Shown here piece after piece: positions 33,318 through 38,934 of a stretch of DNA of 38,934 bases. A program made the position numbers and the translations under genes. Within the stretch, counting starts at the first letter, position 1. Each line of letters opens with the position of its first letter. Source of the stretch: CAZQIC01 sp964593555 (lineage in GTDB: Bacteria > Bacteroidota > Bacteroidia > JAFLBG01); the NCBI GenBank assembly GCA_964593555.1, contig CAZQIC010000031.1, forward strand, positions 1 through 38,934, read 5' to 3'. The notes below the pieces were generated by a model that was given only the letters and a program-made list of their open reading frames with translations, searched no databases and was not told the DNA's origin.

Positions 33318-34199
33318 TTATCCCCATTCATAAACCCCACCTCTTTCTAAAAAGATTGTGTTATCAAAACTTATTTGTTTTAATGCATCTTTCACGCCAA
33401 TCTTTAGCAATGGTTCGCTATAAGTGTGGGTTCCTGAAGCATTATCGAAGAATCGCCCGGCAGGATCAACCATAATATAGGAGCCCCGCATTAGTTGATT
33501 TGTTTCCGGCACAACGGTAGTAAATTCATTCGCCTTTTTATTAAGGCTTAGAAAAGCATCAAATTTTTCAGAAGAAATGGAATAGTCTTCATAGTGTAAA
33601 TCATTTTGCCCGGCTACAGGAAGCACTTGAAATATTTTCCATCTTTCTGGCTTAACCTCCCCAATAAATTCCCACAACGGTTCCTCCCAATTTAATTGAT
33701 GTACCACGGTATTTATTTTAATTCTCATTCCTAATCTTCGCGCCTGTTCAATAAGCAATTTGTATTGCTCCTTTGTAATAGTCTGTTTACTTGCTAATGC
33801 CCTGCCGGAAGAAGTATTTGTTTCGGCATTTAAACTATCAACACTCAAAGTGAGCCATCTTAAATTCCGTGACAAATCATTCAACAATTCCGGCTTCTTT
33901 AAGAGCATCCAACCATTCGTAACTAAATTGGTTGTCATTCCACATTCCTTTGCCAACGAAATTAAATCTCCGATCCAAGGGCAAAGTGTTGGTTCCCCTC
34001 CGGCAAAAGTTATTTTCTGAAACCCGCTTTCCGCAAGTAGCTTTACTACTTGCAAAGCTTGTTCTTTTGGCAAATGACCTTTCGGTAAAATGCTCTTCTT
34101 AACATCTTGAAAAGATGCAAAGCAAAATTTGCAACGAAAGTTGCATGGTTCCCACAAGTGAAAATTCACAGATGGGATTACTACTATTTTATTTTTCAT
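33318..34199 (-). CDS. Prokaryotic viperin homologue (radical SAM ddhNTP synthase)
   Basis: The 293-residue radical SAM protein has the 4Fe-4S motif at C19, C23, C26 (HLWEPCNFRCKFCFASF). The viperin-specific track is GGEPTLCP, LVTNGWML, LSVDSLNAETNTSSGR, IKINTVVHQLNWEE, RWKIFQVLPVAGQ and SYIMVDPAGRFFD, each lining up with animal viperin as I remember it (for example DSFDEEVN..GR, KINTVINRFN, RWKVFQCL). There is no SPASM domain. Viperins remove the 3'-OH region of NTPs to give 3'-deoxy-3',4'-didehydro-NTPs, which terminate phage RNA synthesis. The adjacent genes are a PD-(D/E)xK protein and a HEPN protein. No nucleotide kinase, a common partner, is adjacent. Confidence 0.9.
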   Translation of the reverse strand: MKNKIVVIPSVNFHLWEPCNFRCKFCFASFQDVKKSILPKGHLPKEQALQVVKLLAESGFQKITFAGGEPTLCPWIGDLISLAKECGMTTNLVTNGWMLLKKPELLNDLSRNLRWLTLSVDSLNAETNTSSGRALASKQTITKEQYKLLIEQARRLGMRIKINTVVHQLNWEEPLWEFIGEVKPERWKIFQVLPVAGQNDLHYEDYSISSEKFDAFLSLNKKANEFTTVVPETNQLMRGSYIMVDPAGRFFDNASGTHTYSEPLLKIGVKDALKQISFDNTIFLERGGVYEWG

Positions 34200-34211
34200 G
34201 CTCCTGTTTTA

Positions 34212-34232
34212 TTGGTTGGCATCAGAGCCTTA
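34212..34232 (-). promoter_or_regulatory. Shared leader element, copy 2 (before viperin gene)
   Basis: This 21-bp block matches 17 of 21 bases of the block at 36467-36487. It starts 13 bases upstream of the viperin start codon, the same distance as the other copy. On the minus strand it contains TGCCAACCAA preceded by an imperfect GGC/GCC pairing. Confidence 0.55.
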
Positions 34233-34249
34233 CAGGAATCATGTTTTAG

Positions 34250-36454
34250 TTATTCAAAATAATTTATCGTATAGTCTCCAATTAATATAGTTTTCATTGA
34301 AAGCTTCTCATTCTTCCCTATAAAATCCCATAACGAGCCTTTGCTTAAAGCATCATGAAGATCATTGGCAGAACAAAGCGTATTCCCTTTCGCCCATAAA
34401 TTGAATTCCAGTTTTTCGGAATTCTCATTCATAAAGTCAATCAGAACGTCACTTATTTCTGAGGCGGTTTTCATATCATCTTTCAAACCCATCATTACTT
34501 CCCAATAGTTAAGTGGAATAGAGCCTTTGAATTTCATACTCATAGCCACTTCAAAAAGATTCAATAAGTGAAATTTACGATTAGTTAAAATTAAAGTAAG
34601 ATCGAAACTTGAAACTATAAACCCTTCATATCCAATGACAGTAAGAGTTCCATTCCCCTCTTCAAGGGTAGAGGATATTGCAAGCGGTATTATTTTCAAA
34701 TCTTTAATTTCTAATTCTGTTTCCAGTAATCTCTTTATAGTTTTCCAATTTTTATTTAGGTAATTAATATCTTTCTCTAATTGGGAAATTGCTTTTTTTA
34801 TTCCGGTATCTTCATTAGAAAAGTGCATATGGATTTCGCGAATACTTGATCGATAAAAAGTGGATTTTATTTCGCCAATAAAAAGAGTGTTCTCCTTTAA
34901 AGCCAATAGATCAATCTCACCACGCCCTTCAACATATTTGTGATTTTTTATTGTTTTAAATTTATTTTGTTCAAACCAATAAGTTAAATTGTCTTCTGTA
35001 TTTTGGCTAAATAACTTTGTCGGACTTCCCTCGTCTTTTTTTCTGTCGTTTTGCAACATAATATTCTGCAACATAACCGAATAATTTTTATTTGATAAAA
35101 TACCAGCTATCCAATAAATATTTTTTCCAATCTTAACAAAAGGCTTGTCGCTTATATTTATTCGCGCTGTTTTAGAATCAGATAAATTATTAGTAAAAAG
35201 AGAAATGCTAAAGCGACCGGCATCTTTTTCTGTCCTGTTTATTTCTTCAGCTTGCCTCACAAGCATATCGAATTCACGAAACAATAGAGGCAAAGCGCTG
35301 TTTTTGTATTCACGTTCATTAAACAGCATTATATCGAGAATAATTTTATACGGATTTTCAGGGTTGCCCTCAAGAACTTGTTGTTCAATAAAATTATTCC
35401 ATCTAATATTCGACCAACCTCCTAATGAATTGATAATTCGAAAAAAAGCCATTGGCTCTATGAAATCATTTTCACTAATTTTAATTTTTTCGGGAAAGCC
35501 CGCTTCTACGTACTGATAAAAATTAGCCCAAACTGTTTTCGCTCCAATTTGGTTATACCAACTTATTTCAGATTCTTCAATCTCTTTAATTACATCAGGA
35601 TATTGAAAGGCTAATGAGTTCGCATAGTAATTTGCCCAATATTGATACTTTTTCCCATCATGCTTGTACTTAAGGTAGTTCTCTTCGTTGATTGGTTTGA
35701 CATTGGCTGTATTGCTATCAAAAAACGATAGAGTAAATTCTTGAACGCAATATTTATCGTAGATATTATTTAGGTCAGCCAATTTTCCAAACGAATTAAA
35801 TACTCCGGCAATGCTTTGATCTCCCTTGTATAAAAGCTGCCCTAATAGTTTAATGCCAAATTTGTAAAGAGATTCATCGGAATGAGTATTTACTATTGGT
35901 TTATTTAGTGCTTTGATTCGGCTAAATCTATAATTTAATATTTCATTTATGATTTCAATTAAATGATAATCCGTATTGCGTTCTATTTGTTTTGTAATTC
36001 GTTCCTTTTCATAATAAAAACTACAAATTGCCAATAGCTCTTCAAGATTAAAGCCGGATAAAAAAGAATTATGTTTTTCAAGTTCTAATTCTATTTCGTG
36101 AAAAACCTTTTTCCAATACTCCATTTCTAAAATAAAAGAAGTGTCGTTAAGAAATATATTTTTTATAGAATCAAAATGAACGTTCTTCTTGAAGGCTTTT
36201 GTTTCCTTGATTACCGCTTTTAAAACATCTAATTCGTTTTGAAAAAAGAAGGACAGGATTTCCGGAGAAACTGTTTTGGATTTAAAATAAAGGGAAAGAA
36301 ATTTATGACTGCTTAATTCTCTATTAGCAACACTCCAAAATTCAGAAAAAGCAATTGTTTTTCTTGATAATGCTTGTTGAACATAGTCCATCCCTTTTAA
36401 GGGGTTATGGGGTTTAATCTCCCGAAAAAATCTGTTGAAGTTGAATATATCCAT
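34250..36454 (-). CDS. Large protein with C-terminal PD-(D/E)xK nuclease-like domain, first gene of the viperin unit
   Basis: The 734-residue protein has about 430 residues of helical sequence that I do not recognise. A beta-rich region follows (PFVKIGKNIYWIAGILSNKN), then a convincing PD-(D/E)xK core: the helix SQNTEDNLTYWFEQ, GRGEIDLLALKENTLFIGEI with D515, E528 and K530, and a trailing helix with KKAISQLEKDINYL. This is the layout of restriction-type and NERD-like nucleases fused to a long N-terminal sensor. It is the promoter-proximal gene of a minus-strand unit with the viperin (50 bp downstream) and the HEPN gene. I infer a nuclease activated by the large N-terminal region; the trigger is unknown. 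Confidence 0.68.
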   Translation of the reverse strand: MDIFNFNRFFREIKPHNPLKGMDYVQQALSRKTIAFSEFWSVANRELSSHKFLSLYFKSKTVSPEILSFFFQNELDVLKAVIKETKAFKKNVHFDSIKNIFLNDTSFILEMEYWKKVFHEIELELEKHNSFLSGFNLEELLAICSFYYEKERITKQIERNTDYHLIEIINEILNYRFSRIKALNKPIVNTHSDESLYKFGIKLLGQLLYKGDQSIAGVFNSFGKLADLNNIYDKYCVQEFTLSFFDSNTANVKPINEENYLKYKHDGKKYQYWANYYANSLAFQYPDVIKEIEESEISWYNQIGAKTVWANFYQYVEAGFPEKIKISENDFIEPMAFFRIINSLGGWSNIRWNNFIEQQVLEGNPENPYKIILDIMLFNEREYKNSALPLLFREFDMLVRQAEEINRTEKDAGRFSISLFTNNLSDSKTARINISDKPFVKIGKNIYWIAGILSNKNYSVMLQNIMLQNDRKKDEGSPTKLFSQNTEDNLTYWFEQNKFKTIKNHKYVEGRGEIDLLALKENTLFIGEIKSTFYRSSIREIHMHFSNEDTGIKKAISQLEKDINYLNKNWKTIKRLLETELEIKDLKIIPLAISSTLEEGNGTLTVIGYEGFIVSSFDLTLILTNRKFHLLNLFEVAMSMKFKGSIPLNYWEVMMGLKDDMKTASEISDVLIDFMNENSEKLEFNLWAKGNTLCSANDLHDALSKGSLWDFIGKNEKLSMKTILIGDYTINYFE

Positions 36455-36466
36455 CCTTTTTATTAT

Positions 36467-36487
36467 TTGGTTGGCACAAGTGCCTAA
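36467..36487 (-). promoter_or_regulatory. Shared leader element, copy 1 (before PD-(D/E)xK gene)
   Basis: This 21-bp block matches the one at 34212-34232 at 17 positions and also starts 13 bases before the start codon. On the minus strand it contains a perfect hairpin GGCACTTGTGCC followed by AACCAA. It lies between the predicted promoter and the coding start, so it would be in the 5' UTR. Confidence 0.55.
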
Positions 36488-36500
36488 AGAAATGGATGAA

Positions 36501-36531
36501 CAAATGTAGTGATTTTATAAATCCCTCCCAA
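36501..36531 (-). promoter_or_regulatory. Bacteroidota-type promoter for the viperin unit
   Basis: On the minus strand there is TTG (36529-36531), a 20-bp spacer, and TACATTTG (36501-36508), which fits TAnnTTTG. Transcription would start roughly 40 bases upstream of the first gene, leaving the conserved leader element in the mRNA. Confidence 0.55.
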
Positions 36532-36625
36532 AAAATATCGATTATTGGATTGAAGTACACTCGGAATAGAATCCTAAAGGGTGCTGATTGATGAAAATAA
36601 ACTCGTAATCCTGAAATTTGGAATA

Positions 36626-36747
36626 CCCCCGTAATCCCCCCGGAGTATTTTCCGGTAATCCCCAATAATTTTCGGCATTTTAGCAATCATCCCGGAATCT
36701 CCCCCGATTCCCCCCGGATAATCCCCGAATAATCCCGGAGTATTTTC
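36626..36747. repeat. C-rich repeat block, G-quadruplex-prone on the minus strand
   Basis: In an otherwise AT-rich region, nine C-runs of 2-6 bases occur in about 120 bp, with AATCCC recurring. CCCGGAGTATTTTC occurs at 36639-36652 and 36734-36747. Minus-strand short frames give glycine/tyrosine repeats (GDYRKILRGDYGG), but no credible gene. It lies upstream of the viperin unit's promoter. Confidence 0.7.
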
Positions 36748-37084
36748 ACAAAAAAAACCATGTGCCGTTTCAAGCTGTTCCCTTCTAAATCATAAAACTT
36801 CCGGCATCTTACGGAAACTCGCTCCGAAATCGGGAAACCATAATTTTTAGTGCATTTAGCTTTGCTCCGTGCAAAGAGAACTTCAACATCCTTCATTTTA
36901 TAACGACACTTAAGCAAGCGTTAAGAGTATGGCATCTTTATTTTAAACGTGCAAGTTTTTGTGACGATAGTTATCGCCATTAAAACTATAGCAGGATTTG
37001 TTAACACGTTTGGGAAAGTGTACCGTACTTCAATTAAAGCGAGAGAGATAAAGAGGTAAGAATTGTGAAAAAGAGTGGGAAGAC
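36748..37084. other. Intergenic stretch before the recombinase genes
   Basis: I see no supportable gene here. Short inverted repeats (CGATAGTTATCG around 36964, CTTAAGCAAGCGTTAAG near 36910) are visible. The stretch probably holds the promoter of the small gene and recombinase that follow. Confidence 0.4.
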
Positions 37085-37285
37085 ATGGAAATTATTGAAA
37101 GCAAGAAGCACGAAGGATTGAGTGTTGCTAAAATTAAAAGAATAAGGAATTATGAAAATATTTCCGATGAACAAGCACAAGAAATAATATTCGCTATAAA
37201 GAATTTGGCAGTAATATTTTACGAGCATTTGAATCAGAAGAAAAAGGATCAGGAATTAAAAATAGCATATAACAAAGCAGCATAA
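37085..37285 (+). CDS. Small protein upstream of the serine recombinase
   Basis: This 66-residue basic/acidic helical protein (MEIIESKKHEGLSVAKIKRI, then ISDEQAQEIIFAIKNLAVIF) ends 16 bp before the recombinase start and was probably co-transcribed with it. The size and position suggest an accessory or directionality factor for the recombinase, but no motif proves this; a small toxin-antitoxin-like or regulatory protein is equally possible. Confidence 0.55.
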   Translation: MEIIESKKHEGLSVAKIKRIRNYENISDEQAQEIIFAIKNLAVIFYEHLNQKKKDQELKIAYNKAA

Positions 37286-37301
37286 AAAAGAAAGGAGAAC
37301 A

Positions 37302-38934
37302 ATGACAACAGAAGATAAACTATTAGCGGCAAGGTTCGGGAAGCTCAGCCCAACTGCTAATACAAAAGTTGCGAGTAATTTGGTGGTGATGTATACAAGG
37401 GTTTCCGGTAAAGGGCAGTTTGATAAAAACGACTCTTTAGAAACTCAGAAAAAAGCTATTGAAGAATATGCCGCAAGAAATAACTTAATTATAGTATCTC
37501 GCTTCGGTGATACTTACGAAAGTGCAAAAACGGATGCAAGAAAAGAATTCCAAAGAATGCTTGATTTTATAAAGCATAGTAAAGGAAGCTTAAGTACCAT
37601 CTTAGTTTATAAAATGACACGTTTTAGTAGAACAGGAGGAAAAGCGATTTCAATTGCTGATGAATTAAGAGAAAAACATGGCGTACATGTGAAAGCCGTT
37701 ACTGAACCCATTGATACTACAAACCCAAGCGGTGTTTTATTTCATGATATGCAATTATTATTTGGTCGCTGGGATAACGATCAACGCAAGCAAGTGGCGA
37801 TGGCAGGAATGAAAGCAAAATTTGAAAAAGGCATTTGGGTGGTGAAGCCACCGCAAGGTTATGATATAGTGCGTTCCAATGGCGAACGTAAAATTATTTT
37901 AAATGATCATGGCAAGAAAATAAAAAAAGCTTGGGATTGGAAAATACAAGGCTTGAAGAATGAAGAGATTATTTTGAAACTTAAGGCACAAGGTGTTAAA
38001 ATGTATAAGCAACAACTGCATAAAATTTTCATTAACCCTTTTTACTGCGGATTAATTTCTCATGGAATGCTAAACGGAAAAATAGTTGAAGGCGTTCATG
38101 AAAAAATGATTACCAAAGAAGTATTTATGAAAGTGAACGACATTGTTTCCTCTTCTACAAAATACGGTGTACCGCACAAACTTGAAAATGTAAATATGCC
38201 TTTAAAGGTTTTTATTACTTGTTCCGATTGCCAACAGCCCTTCACGGGCTACGTTGTCAAGAAGAAGAACTTGTATTACTATAAGTGCCGAACAAAGGGT
38301 TGTAAGTGCAACAAAAGTGCAAAAACGATGCATGATTTATTTGCAAACGACCTTGATAAATACCAAATAAAGGAAGATTTATCTGATGCCATTAAACTTG
38401 AATTAGAAAGCACCTATTACGAACTGAACAAAGACAACGTGGAGAAGGAAAAGGAGCTAAAAATCAGGCAGAGCGAGCTTCAGAGGAATATTGAGAAGTT
38501 AGAGGAGAAATATTTTATTAAGGAAGAAATGAATAAAGAAACCTACGACCGTTTCTTGGCAAAATATCGGGAGGATCATAAGAATATTCAGAAAGAAATG
38601 GCTGGTTGCAACGTTTCGATTTCGAACCTTCAGGAAATGCTAAATGAAGCTACTTTATTATGCGGAAACCTGCGTAAACTGTGGGAAGATGGCAGTATTT
38701 CACTCAAGGAAAAACTTCAAAAACTAATCTTTCCTAACGGTTTGGTATATGACAAGGAAAAAGGGGCATTTCGAACTCCGGATTTAAATTACATTATTGC
38801 TGAAATCGCCCGACACACGGGCGATTTTGCTATAATAAAAAAGGGACTTAGCTCTTTTTTTAAGCCTAAGTCCCTTTCAGCGGAGAGGGTGGGATTCGAA
38901 CCCACGATACCCTTGCGAGTATACAAACTTTCCA
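37302..38934 (+). CDS. Large serine recombinase (integrase) whose frame runs through attR into tRNA-Ser
   Basis: The start at 37302 follows a strong AAAGGAG site. The catalytic domain has S35 in MYTRVSGKGQ, and YKMTRFSRTGG further on. Next come the recombinase domain (PPQGYDIVRSNGERKIIL, INPFYCGLISHGML), a zinc ribbon (CSDCQQPFTGY, CRTKGCKC) and a long coiled coil (about residues 380-450), then FRTPDLNYIIAE typical of the C-terminus. No stop occurs before the window ends. From 38880 the frame crosses the attachment core and reads tRNA-Ser antisense (AERVGFEPTIP). In the excised circle the same frame would continue AERVGLFHDPLVG and stop at TAG 15774-15776. The enzyme should catalyse island integration and excision. 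Confidence 0.9.
   Translation, partial: MTTEDKLLAARFGKLSPTANTKVASNLVVMYTRVSGKGQFDKNDSLETQKKAIEEYAARNNLIIVSRFGDTYESAKTDARKEFQRMLDFIKHSKGSLSTILVYKMTRFSRTGGKAISIADELREKHGVHVKAVTEPIDTTNPSGVLFHDMQLLFGRWDNDQRKQVAMAGMKAKFEKGIWVVKPPQGYDIVRSNGERKIILNDHGKKIKKAWDWKIQGLKNEEIILKLKAQGVKMYKQQLHKIFINPFYCGLISHGMLNGKIVEGVHEKMITKEVFMKVNDIVSSSTKYGVPHKLENVNMPLKVFITCSDCQQPFTGYVVKKKNLYYYKCRTKGCKCNKSAKTMHDLFANDLDKYQIKEDLSDAIKLELESTYYELNKDNVEKEKELKIRQSELQRNIEKLEEKYFIKEEMNKETYDRFLAKYREDHKNIQKEMAGCNVSISNLQEMLNEATLLCGNLRKLWEDGSISLKEKLQKLIFPNGLVYDKEKGAFRTPDLNYIIAEIARHTGDFAIIKKGLSSFFKPKSLSAERVGFEPTIPLRVYKLS
38840..38877 (-). terminator. tRNA-Ser terminator hairpin inside the recombinase 3' codons
   Basis: A perfect 12-bp stem (AAAGGGACTTAG at 38840-38851 with CTAAGTCCCTTT at 38866-38877, 14-base loop) is followed on the minus strand by a T-rich tract. 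It lies just downstream of tRNA-Ser as transcribed, so the island may supply a replacement terminator. CTAAG in its right arm may also serve as an attP arm. Confidence 0.65.
38880..38896. repeat. Right attachment site core (17-bp direct repeat)
   Basis: This is the same 17 bases as at 15735-15751. Here the core is continuous with an otherwise normal tRNA-Ser T-arm, so this is the junction that restores the tRNA 3' end. Confidence 0.85.
38881..38934 (-). tRNA. tRNA-Ser (GGA anticodon), 3' part; gene continues beyond the window
   Basis: Read on the minus strand, it ends CCTCTCCG (acceptor and discriminator), preceded by the T-arm GTGGGTTCGAATCCCAC and a long variable arm (TATACTCGCAAGGGTATC) diagnostic of class II tRNAs. 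TGGAAA at the window edge gives anticodon GGA at 38931-38933. CCA is not encoded. The 5' half lies outside the window, so integrity there cannot be judged. Confidence 0.9.

Larger units (their letters stand above)
15735..38896. mobile_element. tRNA-Ser-integrated genomic (defence) island, about 23.2 kb
   Basis: The island is bounded by a perfect 17-bp direct repeat, GCGGAGAGGGTGGGATT, at 15735-15751 and 38880-38896. The right copy is the 3' end of a tRNA-Ser gene. It encodes a large serine recombinase next to the right boundary, no conjugation or phage structural genes, and at least three probable defence modules: type I RM, type IV CBASS, and a viperin/HEPN/nuclease unit. The boundaries come directly from the sequence. 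That the element can still move is an inference. Confidence 0.85.

Noticed and set aside
33318..34199. Generic radical SAM protein (QueE, MoaA or SPASM maturase)
   Set aside because: No SPASM cysteines and no QueE-type layout; several viperin-specific segments (DSLNAETN..GR, KINTVVHQLN, RWKIFQVL) occur in the right order.
34250..36454. A second HsdR- or helicase-type restriction enzyme
   Set aside because: No Walker A, DEAD/DEAH or translocase motifs occur; only the C-terminal nuclease-like core is recognisable.
36626..36747. CRISPR-like repeats
   Set aside because: The repeated words are 6-14 bp and irregularly spaced, with no uniform spacers and no cas genes.
36414..36917. Two minus-strand frames of 90 and 76 codons upstream of the PD-(D/E)xK gene
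   Set aside because: One overlaps the start of the real gene and its promoter; both run through the C-rich repeats, giving low-complexity GDY/GIP peptides. No homology pattern was recognised.

Overview
The window is a chromosomal segment of an AT-rich member of the Bacteroidota. Evidence: a secreted protein with a type IX secretion C-terminal sorting domain, TPR-hybrid histidine kinase architecture, mostly weak Shine-Dalgarno sites, promoters matching the TTG / TAnnTTTG pattern, and a tRNA-Ser gene with no encoded CCA.

Bases 1-15734 look like ordinary core chromosome. They hold the 3' end of aspS, a large secreted repeat protein, a lipoprotein, a periplasmic-sensor hybrid kinase, the tyrosine-degradation pair hmgA-hpd, two tandem paralogous lipoproteins, a TatD-type hydrolase, an asparaginase, a DUF3307-like membrane protein, a GH16 glycosidase and a TauE/SafE permease.

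Bases 15735-38896 form a genomic island of about 23.2 kb. It is bounded by a 17-bp direct repeat of the 3' end of a tRNA-Ser gene, which is intact as far as the window shows on the right edge. A large serine recombinase sits beside the tRNA gene. Its open reading frame has no stop before the attachment core and runs on, antisense, into the tRNA. In the excised circle the same frame would end 14 codons after entering the core, so integration appears to change the C-terminus of the recombinase.

The island carries three layers of probable anti-phage function. (1) A type I restriction-modification operon (hsdM, hsdS, hsdR) is interleaved with an XRE regulator, an AlbA_2 protein, a PD-(D/E)xK-like protein, a small helical protein and a proteasome-beta-like Ntn hydrolase. 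(2) Immediately downstream on the same strand is a complete-looking type IV CBASS: a QueC-like enzyme (Cap9), a TGT-like protein (Cap10), a CD-NTase starting MGGGGSS, an OGG-like protein and a two-TM NUDIX effector. (3) A convergent three-gene unit encodes a large PD-(D/E)xK protein, a prokaryotic viperin homologue and a HEPN protein. The first two genes of this unit share a 21-bp leader element at the same distance from their start codons.

Type IV CBASS, prokaryotic viperins and type I RM are known families. The parts that look new to me are the viperin/nuclease/HEPN cassette with its shared leader, the Ntn hydrolase inside an hsd operon, the RM-CBASS co-directional array, the attP embedded in the recombinase gene, and a cloverleaf-like palindrome at the left edge. 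No CRISPR array or rRNA was seen. All calls come from reading the sequence only; no database search was run.
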